64,000 nucleotides of DNA from JACKJA01 sp050297015 (GCA_050297015.1 JBNKRZ010000011.1:124001-188000); one strand, 5' to 3'. Positions 32,517-42,203 are shown, numbered from the stretch's first letter. Notes: generated by a model from the sequence alone, not told the origin. Numbers and translations: made by a program.

Positions 32517-32534
32517 GGCCAAGCCCCCTTTAAT

Positions 32535-33068
32535 CTAGTTACGCTGCACGGTGGCAGAACGCCTTCCCCGCCCGAATGCAACCTCTTCCATCTTGATAGA
32601 ATCTATCGAATACATACTAAAAACCGGATCGAAATCATATTGAACGATAACGGCCACAACGCCATCACCGCTTGTCCCTAGCCCCACGACCCTGTTTTCG
32701 ACATTCGTCACGGCGCTCATGTTACGTGTTTCCCGCCACAAAATTTGTGGGGCGTCATCTTCATCATACTCAAAACTAACAATATCAACGCCAAACGGCA
32801 CCGTTGTAAACGGCAAGACAGAAAGCTGCCCAGCACGAACAGCCTCATCAATCATATCATCATCGACAATCATTTCCCGCGAAATCAGGTCTGCGACGGT
32901 CTGTGCTGCCGCAATTGTTTTCTGATTAACAAGAATGCCATTGCCCAAATCAAACGTTCCAATCAGCAAGAACGCCAAAATCGGAAAAACAATCGCAAAT
33001 TCGGTTGCCGCTACGCCTTTTTCATCGCGGCCCCATCGTTCGATTATATGGTGCAATCTCTCCAACAT
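32535..33068 (-). CDS. TadE-family pseudopilin
   Basis: A 177-residue minor pseudopilin. The basic leader ends at DEKGVAATEFAIVFPILAFLLIG, the TadE signature, processed by CpaA, followed by a mixed periplasmic domain. The start at 33068 has GGAGG upstream and begins 7 bases after the preceding gene's stop; a longer frame would overlap that gene by 38 bases. TadE/TadF pseudopilins are required for Flp pilus assembly. Confidence 0.88.
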   Translation of the reverse strand: MLERLHHIIERWGRDEKGVAATEFAIVFPILAFLLIGTFDLGNGILVNQKTIAAAQTVADLISREMIVDDDMIDEAVRAGQLSVLPFTTVPFGVDIVSFEYDEDDAPQILWRETRNMSAVTNVENRVVGLGTSGDGVVAVIVQYDFDPVFSMYSIDSIKMEEVAFGRGRRSATVQRN

Positions 33069-33075
33069 TTTTGAT

Positions 33076-33600
33076 TTATCCTCCGAAAGTATACGGTTCG
33101 ACTTCAAGAACAATCGTCGAAAATAAAAAGCGTGAATTATTTGAGGTGTTGGCGAAGAACTTCCCGATCAACGGCGTTACCAACGGATAATTATAACCGA
33201 CCCGAATCAAAACAACATCACTCGCACCACCGGGATCAAACTGCGTCGCTTGCATATTGCCATCTTCATCAATGTTGGGATCCGTACCGGCATCACTAAA
33301 GGCCGTCAATGTTTCAACATCATATTGAAGCCCTGAACAACGAACCAGCGGCCATGCATAATCACACACAGCATCGACAAAAGCCTGCTCCGGATCGACA
33401 GCCTCTTGCTGGAGTTGCCCGGTGCGAATAAGGCGGGAAGCCTCCATCGCCGCCCCTTGCAACAAAGTCGCCGTCGCATTGAGTAGTGATATCTCAATAA
33501 TACCAATCACAAGCGTCACAAAAGGAATAGCCAGCAAACTGAATTCCACAGCCGCCGTCCCTTCGCTACGATCCAACCATCGTTTTAAAAGCTTAATCAT
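33076..33600 (-). CDS. TadE/TadF-family pseudopilin
   Basis: A 174-residue pseudopilin with the leader RSEGTAAVEFSLLAIPFVTLVIGIIE and a periplasmic domain that contains two cysteines (CDYAWPLVRCSG). It is paralogous to the next gene. I chose the ATG at 33600; an upstream TTG at 33621 is less likely. It could fill the TadF place. Confidence 0.86.
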   Translation of the reverse strand: MIKLLKRWLDRSEGTAAVEFSLLAIPFVTLVIGIIEISLLNATATLLQGAAMEASRLIRTGQLQQEAVDPEQAFVDAVCDYAWPLVRCSGLQYDVETLTAFSDAGTDPNIDEDGNMQATQFDPGGASDVVLIRVGYNYPLVTPLIGKFFANTSNNSRFLFSTIVLEVEPYTFGG

Positions 33601-33724
33601 TATAAAACCCACTTGCGGCAAGGTTAAAAATGCCGCCCCTCACTCTCAATAATAAAAGACGAAGAGCTAAAAAAGTCTTTAGTATCACTACAATTTGAAA
33701 CAAATAAGATTCGAATATCTTTAT

Positions 33725-34246
33725 TTATCTTATATCTTCATCATGCTGCGCGCCTTGAGTCTGGCGAGGGAAACCACGAGAATCGAGCGGAATTTTTCCT
33801 GTCACTTTTTCACCCCAGCGTTCAACCAACGCCCCCTGACGCTTTTTTATTTCCTCCACACGAATATGAGAACGTTGAACAATCAAGGTCGCAACAATTC
33901 CGGAAAGCGCCCAATTAATCAAATAACCAATTGCGGCCGCCCCATAAATCACAACAATCGTCATAGGGGCTAACCCGACTTCCAGCGCTTTATCCATATT
34001 GTGACCGTTCACCCACAAATGAAAAAGAAAGGGCGTTGTTCCCGCCAAATTCATAGCCCCCACGGTCAGAGCCTTTGAGCCACGCCCCATAGGATCAGTC
34101 ACAACCGCAACAAGCGTTGGCACCATCCCCACACACAAAAGAAAGGTCGTCGGCATAAACAAAATGGCCAACGCCACGCCCATAACCCAAGAAAAGCTAT
34201 ATTTCCAGCTTTTCCTTTTTGCTCCTGCTCGTCTTTTTTTTGCCAT
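33725..34246 (-). CDS. membrane protein of unknown function in the Tad locus
   Basis: A 173-residue protein with a very basic N-terminus (KKRRAGAKRKSWK), three or four membrane segments (about 18-45, 65-80, 88-120) and a charged cytoplasmic tail (EEIKKRQGALVERWGEKVTG). I do not recognise the family. It starts 12 bases after the pseudokinase-like gene, so the two are probably one operon, and it precedes the TadE-like genes by 124 bases. It may be a partner of the pseudokinase. Confidence 0.72.
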   Translation of the reverse strand: MAKKRRAGAKRKSWKYSFSWVMGVALAILFMPTTFLLCVGMVPTLVAVVTDPMGRGSKALTVGAMNLAGTTPFLFHLWVNGHNMDKALEVGLAPMTIVVIYGAAAIGYLINWALSGIVATLIVQRSHIRVEEIKKRQGALVERWGEKVTGKIPLDSRGFPRQTQGAQHDEDIR

Positions 34247-34258
34247 TTCTTTCTCTAT

Positions 34259-36439
34259 TTAAAACAAGCTGTTACGACTAAAAACTATAAAGGCAAAGAC
34301 CATAATTATAATCCCGGCCAAAACCGCAGAGAAAATCGCGGCAATCTCCTGCCCCGTCTGTTTTCCAAAAGTTTCAGGCTGAAGCAATTTACTTTCGATT
34401 TTTTCATGCTCCCGCCGTAACTCATCATATTCTCTCATCGCCTTTTTAAAATCCGTGAAATCCTGTCGCCGCAAATCAGTATCGTCGAAAATCGCGGCGA
34501 TCTTACTCAAATCCCCTATTTTCACCTGTGCATCGACTTTTTTCTTTACCTCATCCCGCAAGCGGCAATCATGGAATCCTTCATAAACGGGGTCCAAAAG
34601 CGTCGCAAGCCAACCCGCAATACCGGGGAACATTTGCAATTTTTCCCTTTTTTGTATTGTCGCCAAGCACTTAAGATTCCCAAACACCTTGGACTGTTCC
34701 TCATCAGAATTAAGCTCCAGAAAATACGGATCAATAACCTTACGTTCTTTCGCCGATAAAAAAGCAGCAATGTGTCGATCAATAAAAAGATGCGGGCGAT
34801 CGGGACGGGCTGAAATTTTCTCAAAAGCAAAAAGAAGATCTTCCGGGGAACGTACATAATATCCCTTAAGTTTTTCACTAAGACAGGGCGCCCCCGGACA
34901 CAAAAAGTAAAGACAGCGCTCAATCCCATAACCCAGATTATTTTGCTTCAAAAACATACGGCAATTATCAAAGCGCATCGACATACTCACAGCTTCACTA
35001 TAAGTTTCCTGCTGCATACTGATCCAGTCGCTAATCAATTTTTGTTGAATAATTTCAACGTAAGGCTGGAGGTCTTTTTTTTCAGCGAATGCCTTTTCCA
35101 GAGCATTGGGAAAAGCCTCAGGCATAAAGCTTATCCCCTTGTAGCGTATAGGGGCGGAAGGATCCAAAGACATAGAGATATAACTGACAAGTCTCTCCAA
35201 ATGGTCCGGACCACGACCGGTAGATTCGGCCATTCCCACGGCCAATTCAAAGCGTCCGCGCGCAAGCTTATCTTCCAAAGAGCGATCAACCCATTGCTCT
35301 AACGAACCATTCGTAATGACCTGCATAGCCTCATTCGGGTTCTTTCCTAAATCAGCAGCCAACATTGCCGGCCATAGATAACTCTCTTTATTAAAATGAA
35401 ACGGCCGTGTCGCTTTCGTCATACGCACACTTTGTTTAGGACTAAGACGCTGACCGTCAAGCCAGATCAGAACTTCATTCAAACTCCAGCGCTGCGTCCA
35501 GTCGTCATACAACAAACCGCGTAATAATTCGAGAACAGCTGCGGAAAAGCGCTCCGTCCCGACAACGGCAACATAACTGCCCTTTTCGATTTTTTGCTGA
35601 ATGATCTCTCTTTCGCTCAACCCTTTGAGAGGATTACGGCTCCGCAATATCATCGCCAAGCTAACGCCGAAAGAATAAAGATCATCCCCGAACATACCAC
35701 GACCGCGACCGATCGGATCAACCATAGCCCTATGAATAGGCTCAACCACAGCGGGCTGCGCAAAGGAAGAGGGAACGGAAAGACACTCTCCTAAAATAAC
35801 ACCATCAACATCCTTCAAACCGCCGGTATATATATTCGTAGGACGAATAGAACCGTGAACAATGTCCTTATCACGCAGATCCAGCAAGACATTGACCATA
35901 GGCTTAATCACAGCCTCCATCACTTTATCTTGCTTCCACCCCAGCCCCGGTTCATCAACAGACTGCATAAGAGGGGCGCCCAAATTGCGTTCGTAAACAA
36001 ACGTATAGCGTTCCTCTCCGGCGGGGGGCCAATACAAAACACCGGAAGCCGCTAATTTAACAATTCCCGAATTAACGACCCTAACAAAAGAACGAACCAC
36101 ATGCGTATTCGGCACGAGGCTATTCTCACAAATCATAGCAAAATAAGAACCTTCGCCCTGTTCATCTTTTTTTCGCGCCACATAAGCTTTGACCGGGCCT
36201 TGGTCATATTCAGGAAGCGGGCGGGAGATAAACACTTCCACTTCACCATTCAATACAGCCACAGAAGAAGAACGAGAAGAAGAAGGATTTTCCCCAACAC
36301 CTTCTATTTTCATAGAGGAATCAGAATCACCGGAAAGCGCCGTTTCTTCATTTACGCCTTTCTGCGCAGCAGAACCGGGAAAAGACGGGACAACCGTTTC
36401 CTCCTGTTCAGAAGCGATCTGGTTTTCTTCAGATGCCAT
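34259..36439 (-). CDS. tail-anchored pseudokinase-like protein heading the Tad locus
   Basis: A 726-residue protein. After a Ser/Glu-rich first 65 residues comes a kinase-like domain (about 70-345). The lobe layout is recognisable, but the key residues are gone: the ATP-binding Lys site reads AMIC, HRDxKPxN reads HGSIRPTN (195-202), and DFG reads GEC (VILGECLS). The DDLYSFGVSLAMIL helix is well kept. A roughly 350-residue helical region of unknown fold follows, and then one C-terminal membrane segment (IIIMVFAFIVF), so it should be tail-anchored with the domains in the cytoplasm. I chose the ATG at 36439 for its AGGAAAGG site. Linkage to tad genes suggests a scaffold or signalling role in pilus control; this is inference. 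Confidence 0.78.
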   Translation of the reverse strand: MASEENQIASEQEETVVPSFPGSAAQKGVNEETALSGDSDSSMKIEGVGENPSSSRSSSVAVLNGEVEVFISRPLPEYDQGPVKAYVARKKDEQGEGSYFAMICENSLVPNTHVVRSFVRVVNSGIVKLAASGVLYWPPAGEERYTFVYERNLGAPLMQSVDEPGLGWKQDKVMEAVIKPMVNVLLDLRDKDIVHGSIRPTNIYTGGLKDVDGVILGECLSVPSSFAQPAVVEPIHRAMVDPIGRGRGMFGDDLYSFGVSLAMILRSRNPLKGLSEREIIQQKIEKGSYVAVVGTERFSAAVLELLRGLLYDDWTQRWSLNEVLIWLDGQRLSPKQSVRMTKATRPFHFNKESYLWPAMLAADLGKNPNEAMQVITNGSLEQWVDRSLEDKLARGRFELAVGMAESTGRGPDHLERLVSYISMSLDPSAPIRYKGISFMPEAFPNALEKAFAEKKDLQPYVEIIQQKLISDWISMQQETYSEAVSMSMRFDNCRMFLKQNNLGYGIERCLYFLCPGAPCLSEKLKGYYVRSPEDLLFAFEKISARPDRPHLFIDRHIAAFLSAKERKVIDPYFLELNSDEEQSKVFGNLKCLATIQKREKLQMFPGIAGWLATLLDPVYEGFHDCRLRDEVKKKVDAQVKIGDLSKIAAIFDDTDLRRQDFTDFKKAMREYDELRREHEKIESKLLQPETFGKQTGQEIAAIFSAVLAGIIIMVFAFIVFSRNSLF

Positions 36440-36564
36440 CGTAAGCCTTTCCTGCATTCTTTCCCGAAGCGGTTCGCGTGCATTACATGCAATCCGTTTA
36501 TTTTACCCTGAATAAAAGCAAAGGGAAAGGGAAACAGGATGTTGAAACCGGCCCCGAAGAGCAC

Positions 36565-37863
36565 TTACGATCCGGCGAAAGGATCTTGCATCAAGATAGT
36601 ATCATCACGCTCAGGGCTCGTAGAAAGAAGCGTCACGGGCGCCTCAATCAATTCCTCAATATGACGAACATATTTAACAGCCGCCGCCGGAAGGTCAGCC
36701 CAAGAACGCGCACCATATGTGCTTTCCTGCCATCCTTCCACCGTTTCATAAATCGGCTTCACGTCGGCCTGATGAATTTGAGAGGCCGGGTAGTAATCAA
36801 TTTTCTGTCCGTTCAGCTCATACCCTACACAGATTTTAAGCTCATCAAATCCATCCAGAACATCCAGCTTTGTCAGCGCAATACCGCTAATCCCGGAAAC
36901 TTTTATAGCCTGCCTTACCAAAACAGCATCAAACCAGCCACAGCGGCGTTTACGTCCCGTCGTTGTGCCGAATTCATGACCCCGCTCACCAATGCGCTCT
37001 CCAATATCATCATGCAACTCCGTCGGGAACGGTCCGGTTCCCACCCGCGTTGTATACGCCTTGGTAATTCCCAAAACATAGTCAACCATACGCGGCCCTA
37101 CACCAGCCCCGGAAGCCGCCGATGCCGCCACCGTGTTGGATGAGGTCACAAACGGATAGGTTCCATGATCGACATCCAACATCACACCTTGCGCGCCTTC
37201 AAACAATATCTTGCTACCGCGCTTACGTTCTTCCGCAAGACGGTGCCAGACAACCCCCGTATAACTCAGGATTTCATCCCGCACGGCCATCAAATCATCA
37301 TAAATTTTTGTCGGGTCAATAAGATCCGCGCCCAACCCTTTAAGCAAAGCATTATGATGCAAAGCCATATTCTCAAGCTTATCTTTAAGCAAATCAGGGT
37401 GCTCCAAATCGCAAACCCGCACGCCACGGCGCGCCACTTTATCTTCATAAGCCGGACCAATGCCTCGTCCCGTCGTTCCGATTTTCTTGTCGCCGGAACG
37501 CGCCGCTTCCAAAGCATGGTCCAGCGCTTGATGGACGGGCAGTATCAAACTGGCATTTTCTGCAATCATAAGATTTTCAGACGTAATATTCACGCCCTTG
37601 GCCCGCACAGTTTCAATCTCTTTCAACAAGGCCCAGGGATCAATGACAACACCATTCCCGATAACAGAAAGCTTTCCCTTACGCACAATCCCCGACGGCA
37701 ACAAGTGAAGTTTATACTCCACTCCGTCAATGACCAACGTATGGCCCGCATTGTGACCACCTTGAAAACGTACCACCACATCGGCGCGGCTCGAAAGCCA
37801 ATCAACAATTTTACCCTTACCTTCATCACCCCACTGGGAGCCAATGACCGCCACATTCGCCAT
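36565..37863 (-). CDS. purA: adenylosuccinate synthase
   Basis: A 432-residue cytosolic GTP-dependent enzyme joining IMP and aspartate in the first step from IMP to AMP. The phosphate loop GSQWGDEGKGK (8-18), GGHNAGHT, GTTGRGIGPAYEDK, FEGAQGVMLDVDHGTYPFVTSSNT and TTGRKRRCGWFDAVL are all intact, and length is normal. The start MANVAVIGSQWGDEGK is unambiguous. It follows the thiD-like gene after 36 bases on the same strand. Confidence 0.98.
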   Translation of the reverse strand: MANVAVIGSQWGDEGKGKIVDWLSSRADVVVRFQGGHNAGHTLVIDGVEYKLHLLPSGIVRKGKLSVIGNGVVIDPWALLKEIETVRAKGVNITSENLMIAENASLILPVHQALDHALEAARSGDKKIGTTGRGIGPAYEDKVARRGVRVCDLEHPDLLKDKLENMALHHNALLKGLGADLIDPTKIYDDLMAVRDEILSYTGVVWHRLAEERKRGSKILFEGAQGVMLDVDHGTYPFVTSSNTVAASAASGAGVGPRMVDYVLGITKAYTTRVGTGPFPTELHDDIGERIGERGHEFGTTTGRKRRCGWFDAVLVRQAIKVSGISGIALTKLDVLDGFDELKICVGYELNGQKIDYYPASQIHQADVKPIYETVEGWQESTYGARSWADLPAAAVKYVRHIEELIEAPVTLLSTSPERDDTILMQDPFAGS

Positions 37864-37899
37864 AGCTAAAATACCTCGTCTTGCAATTAAATATTTTTA

Positions 37900-38709
37900 T
37901 TATTCTGTATCACATGTCACACAGTGATTAAGAGGGCCAAACCCTTTTCCAATATCCTCTGCCGAAAGAAGGGCCTTATTTATATAAGCACGCGCATCCT
38001 GATAGGCTTGCGTTAAATCCTTTCCCTGCACCAAAGACACCGCAATGGCTGAAGCCATTGTTGCCCCCTGTCCGTCTTTATCGTTCCCCTTAACGACACG
38101 AGGCGTTTCAAAAACTTTTAACCCCTCATCATCAACCAAAACATCAACGACCTTTTCCTCACCGGAGAAAAAATCACCGCCGCGCAAAACAACACTCTTC
38201 GGTCCCAAAGTTACAAGCATCTCTGCGGCATGTTTCATATCGTCAACATCCCGAATCGTCATCCCCGTCAAACGGCTTGCCTCATTTACATTAGGCGCCA
38301 TAACATCGGTATGAATCATCAGACTTCTTTTCAGGGCGTCTTCAGCCTCCTTATTCATAAAGTCTTTTTTAAAACGGCTACTTAAGACAGGATCGACAAT
38401 AATCTTAACCCCCTTGGCAGAGAGTTTTTCCGTATATTCAGAGACCAGCTCAATCAGCTGTGCACTCACCAGCATTCCCGTTTTAATCGCCGCGATGTCC
38501 AAATCATCTATAACGGCTTCAATTTGCTTACGGAGCAGCCCTTCCGACACCGGCATAATTTCCCGATACCCTTGCGTATTACGCGCAGAAACCGCCGTCA
38601 AAACCGTCGCCGCGTACCCTCCAAAGGCATGAATCGTCTTCAAATCGGCCTGAACCCCGGTCACGGCACAACAATCCGATTGGCCAATGCATAAAACCTG
38701 TTTCACCAT
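37900..38709 (-). CDS. ThiD-like hydroxymethylpyrimidine/phosphomethylpyrimidine kinase, divergent active site
   Basis: A 269-residue ribokinase-fold enzyme. The overall match is to ThiD: TGVQADLKTIHAFGGYAATVLTAVSARNTQG, IAAIKTGML, IIVDPVLSS, PNVNEASRLTG and VVLRGGD. Two active-site segments differ. The N-terminal GSDxSGGAGIQAD reads GQSDCCAVTGVQAD, and the phosphate-binding HGTGCTLSSA reads KDGQGATMASA, so the catalytic Cys is Ala. It may act on another pyrimidine or pyridoxal substrate, or be weakly active, so I withhold the symbol. It sits between glmM and purA with no other thiamin genes in view. Confidence 0.82.
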   Translation of the reverse strand: MVKQVLCIGQSDCCAVTGVQADLKTIHAFGGYAATVLTAVSARNTQGYREIMPVSEGLLRKQIEAVIDDLDIAAIKTGMLVSAQLIELVSEYTEKLSAKGVKIIVDPVLSSRFKKDFMNKEAEDALKRSLMIHTDVMAPNVNEASRLTGMTIRDVDDMKHAAEMLVTLGPKSVVLRGGDFFSGEEKVVDVLVDDEGLKVFETPRVVKGNDKDGQGATMASAIAVSLVQGKDLTQAYQDARAYINKALLSAEDIGKGFGPLNHCVTCDTE

Positions 38710-38769
38710 GAGAGGTCGCCTGTAAATGTTAATAGTTAAAATTAAAAGATAAAAAAACCGATCTACAGA

Positions 38770-40134
38770 CTAAGCTGTTTTTGCCGCGGTTTCAATCACC
38801 GAACAGAGATCATTTACAATTGTCTCCACTTTCGTCGGATCGTCGCCTTCCGCCATCACGCGAATGAGTGGCTCCGTCCCTGAGGCCCGCACCAAAACAC
38901 GCCCGTCATTGGAAAACGTCTCCTCCGCCTTTTGAATGGCCGTTTTTACCTGCTCATTGTCGAGCGGCGCGCCAGCTTCAAAGCGCACATTGCGCAAAAT
39001 TTGCGGCAACGGGTCGAATAAATGAAGCGCCTCACTGGCTGGTCGCCCCTTATCTTTCACGACAGCCAAAACCTGTAGCGCCGCCAAAAGGCCGTCCCCG
39101 GTCGTCGAAAAGTCGGCCATAATCAAATGACCGGATTGCTCACCACCGATATTATATCCGCCCGCGCGCATCGCTTCGATGACATAGCGGTCGCCGACAG
39201 CCGTGCGAATCACATCCAACCCTTGTGCATTCAAAAACCGCTCCATCCCCAAATTCGACATCACCGTCGTAACAAGACCATTCCCCTGAAGAAAGCCTTG
39301 CTCCTTTTTCGTGAGGGCCAGCAATGCCATGATCTGATCGCCATCGACGCGGATCCCCTTTTCATCAACAACGATCAAGCGGTCAGCATCACCGTCCAGC
39401 GCGATCCCAATATCTGCGCCTTCTTCAAGCACACGGGCCTGTAGCGCCGCCGTGTCTGTCGCGCCGCAGCTTTTGTTAATATTCCGCCCGTTCGGTGCCA
39501 CGCCTATCGCGATCACTTCGGCTTCCAGCTCCCAGAGCAACTGGGGCGCAACCTTGTACGCCGCCCCATTCGCGCAATCGACAACGATCTTCATGCCCTC
39601 CAGCGTAAATTCGCGCGGGAAAGAACGTTTGATAAATTCAATATAGCGCCCCGGCGCATCGTCAATCCGCGTCGCCTTACCCAGCGATTCCGGCCCCGGT
39701 AGTTCGGCGTTCATGTCCCGGTCCATCCAGCTTTCGATTTCCCGCTCCATCTCATCGGGCAGCTTATAGCCGTCAGCGCCAAACAGCTTGATTCCGTTGT
39801 CCTGATAGTTATTGTGAGAGGCGGAAATCATTACCCCCACATCAGCGCGCAGCGTGCGAGTCAAACGGGCAATCGCCGGCGTCGGCAGCGGCCCCGTCAG
39901 AAACACATCCATCCCCATCGCCAGGAACCCGGCAGTCATCGCTTGCTCCAGCATGTAACCCGACAAGCGCGGATCTTTCCCGATCACGGCGCGGTTTTTA
40001 TGCTCGCCCGCACGCCCTTCCTCTTTCAAGACAAGCGCCGTCGCCATCGCAGCTTTCAGCGCCATGTCCGCCGTCATGGGGTAAGTGTTGGCTTTGCCGC
40101 GTATACCGTCAGTTCCGAAATATTTACGTGTCAT
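38770..40134 (-). CDS. glmM: phosphoglucosamine mutase
   Basis: A 454-residue cytosolic enzyme converting glucosamine-6-phosphate to glucosamine-1-phosphate for UDP-GlcNAc, peptidoglycan and LPS synthesis. The phosphoserine loop is GVMISASHNNYQDNG (Ser near 106), the metal loop ALDGDADRLIVVD, the sugar loop GGEQSGH and the phosphate loop RASGTEPLIRVM. The start MTRKYFGTDGIRG is the family's usual N-terminus; an ATG 7 codons upstream is possible. It lies downstream of ftsH in the common alphaproteobacterial order. Confidence 0.97.
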   Translation of the reverse strand: MTRKYFGTDGIRGKANTYPMTADMALKAAMATALVLKEEGRAGEHKNRAVIGKDPRLSGYMLEQAMTAGFLAMGMDVFLTGPLPTPAIARLTRTLRADVGVMISASHNNYQDNGIKLFGADGYKLPDEMEREIESWMDRDMNAELPGPESLGKATRIDDAPGRYIEFIKRSFPREFTLEGMKIVVDCANGAAYKVAPQLLWELEAEVIAIGVAPNGRNINKSCGATDTAALQARVLEEGADIGIALDGDADRLIVVDEKGIRVDGDQIMALLALTKKEQGFLQGNGLVTTVMSNLGMERFLNAQGLDVIRTAVGDRYVIEAMRAGGYNIGGEQSGHLIMADFSTTGDGLLAALQVLAVVKDKGRPASEALHLFDPLPQILRNVRFEAGAPLDNEQVKTAIQKAEETFSNDGRVLVRASGTEPLIRVMAEGDDPTKVETIVNDLCSVIETAAKTA

Positions 40135-40196
40135 AAGAAAATGTTTTAATGGCATCGCCCGCCGGACACAACAGAAAAGGTGCCCTGCAGTAGCTC

Positions 40197-42122
40197 TTAC
40201 GCCTCTGCCGGGGCTTCACCACCTTCGGGGGCGGCGTCTCCCGCCGTGGGGACAGAGGACTTAGGCGCACTGTCGTCCGGTTCATCCGGCACATCGCGAA
40301 TGATGGCCCGCCCGGCGAGCAAATCCTTGATTTCATCACCCGAGAGCATTTCATATTCGAGCAGCGCCTTAGCCAGCGTGTGCAATTCCTCGCTATTATC
40401 CGTCAAAATCTTGGTGGCACGGGCGTAAGCTTCCTCCACAATCCGGCGCACCTCAGCATCAACCGTTGCGGCCGTCTCATCAGACATATTTTTGGTCTGC
40501 GCCACGGAGTGCCCCAGGAAGACTTCTTCCTGATCGCTCCCGTAATGCAAGGGTCCCAGCTTGTCGGACATCCCCCATTCCGTCACCATCCGGCGCGCCA
40601 TATCGGTTGCCTGACGGATATCGCTGGAGGCCCCCGTCGTAACTTTTTCCTTGCCGAAAATCATTTCCTCAGCAATCCGGCCGCCCATTGCGACCGCCAA
40701 ATCGGCCTTCAATTTGGCCATCGACATGGAAATCCGGTCAGCCTCCGGCAAGCGCATCACCAGCCCCAACGCCCGGCCGCGCGGGATAATCGTTGCCTTG
40801 TGGATCGGATCGGACTCCGGTTCGTGCAGGGCCACAATCGCGTGCCCGCCCTCGTGATAAGCGGTGAGCTTTTTCTCCTCATCCGTCATCACCATGGATT
40901 TACGCTCGGTGCCCATCATAACCTTATCCTTGGCATCTTCGAATTCGCCCATACTGACAACGCGCTTACCGCGCCGCGCCGCGAGAAGCGCCGCCTCATT
41001 CACAAGATTGGCCAGATCGGCGCCGGAGAAACCGGGTGTCCCGCGCGCGAGAACCCGTGCATCAACGCTTTGCGCCAACGGTACTTTTTTCATGTGGACT
41101 TCGAGAATTTTTTCACGGCCCGCTATATCGGGCAAAGGAATGACAACCTGACGGTCGAAACGGCCGGGGCGCAAAAGCGCCGGGTCGAGCACATCCGGGC
41201 GGTTCGTCGCCGCCAGAATAATCACGCCTTCATTGGCTTCAAAGCCGTCCATCTCAACAAGCAACTGGTTAAGGGTCTGTTCGCGTTCATCATTCCCGCC
41301 GCCGAGTCCCGCGCCCCGGTGACGCCCCACGGCATCAATCTCATCAATAAAGATAATGCACGGTGCGTTTTTCTTGGCCTGTTCAAACATGTCACGGACA
41401 CGGCTGGCCCCGACCCCGACAAACATCTCCACAAAGTCCGAACCGGAAATCGTAAAGAACGGCACGTCGGCCTCCCCCGCCACAGCGCGGGCGACCAGCG
41501 TTTTACCGGTTCCCGGCGGGCCGACCAGCAACGCACCTTTCGGAATTTTACCGCCAAGGCGCTGAAATTTTTGTGGGTCTTTCAGGAATTCAACGACTTC
41601 CTCCAGCTCCGTTTTGGCTTCATCAATCCCGGCCACATCAGCAAATGTCACCTTGCCATGCTGCTCGGTCAGCATCCGGGCACGGCTTTTCCCAAAGCCC
41701 ATAGCGCCGCCACCGCCGCCTTTACCCTGCATCTGGCGCATAAAGAAAATCCAAACGCCGACAAAAAGCAACATCGGAAACCACGAGAACAAAAGCCCCA
41801 TCAAGCTTATTTTACCCTCACCGGTATCTTCTGCCGTGATGCGCACACCGCTTTCCTTGATGCGATCAACAACATTTTCGTTTTCGGGAACGAGGGTAAA
41901 AAATTCCTGTCCACCGCCCGTATAATGCCCGTGGATTTCCTGCCCCTTGATCGTTACGTCAGATATTTGACCGGATGCAGCCTCCGCCATGAAATCGCTA
42001 TAGGCCAGCTGATTCGCCGCAGCGTCGTTCTGCACTTGCGCGCCTTGAAAAACATTGAACAAAAAGACCAGCACCAAACCGATTGCCAGCCAAAATAAAA
42101 GATTCCGTCCAAAATTATCCAC
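40197..42122 (-). CDS. ftsH: ATP-dependent zinc metalloprotease FtsH
   Basis: A 641-residue inner-membrane AAA+ protease that degrades misfolded membrane proteins and short-lived regulators. It has two membrane segments (about 7-25 and 108-128), a periplasmic domain between them, Walker A GPPGTGKT (201-208), Walker B CIIFIDEIDAVG, the SRH region ATNRPDVLDPALLRPGRFDRQ and the zinc site HEGGH near residue 420 (commonly HEAGH). The C-terminal tail is acidic and Pro/Ala-rich. It follows tilS after 81 bases, the usual gene order. Confidence 0.98.
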   Translation of the reverse strand: MDNFGRNLLFWLAIGLVLVFLFNVFQGAQVQNDAAANQLAYSDFMAEAASGQISDVTIKGQEIHGHYTGGGQEFFTLVPENENVVDRIKESGVRITAEDTGEGKISLMGLLFSWFPMLLFVGVWIFFMRQMQGKGGGGGAMGFGKSRARMLTEQHGKVTFADVAGIDEAKTELEEVVEFLKDPQKFQRLGGKIPKGALLVGPPGTGKTLVARAVAGEADVPFFTISGSDFVEMFVGVGASRVRDMFEQAKKNAPCIIFIDEIDAVGRHRGAGLGGGNDEREQTLNQLLVEMDGFEANEGVIILAATNRPDVLDPALLRPGRFDRQVVIPLPDIAGREKILEVHMKKVPLAQSVDARVLARGTPGFSGADLANLVNEAALLAARRGKRVVSMGEFEDAKDKVMMGTERKSMVMTDEEKKLTAYHEGGHAIVALHEPESDPIHKATIIPRGRALGLVMRLPEADRISMSMAKLKADLAVAMGGRIAEEMIFGKEKVTTGASSDIRQATDMARRMVTEWGMSDKLGPLHYGSDQEEVFLGHSVAQTKNMSDETAATVDAEVRRIVEEAYARATKILTDNSEELHTLAKALLEYEMLSGDEIKDLLAGRAIIRDVPDEPDDSAPKSSVPTAGDAAPEGGEAPAEA

Positions 42123-42203
42123 GTTCTGTTATCCCGTTTTCCGTATCAAAATAAAAGTTGTTCTCTGGAAAGATAGCCTGTTTACGCCCACAAGCAAGGG
42201 TTT

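Noticed and set aside
40380..42098. 572-codon open frame on the plus strand opposite ftsH
   Set aside because: It is the antisense shadow of the ftsH gene; its composition is His/Arg/Asn-rich and shows no domain, while ftsH is unambiguous.
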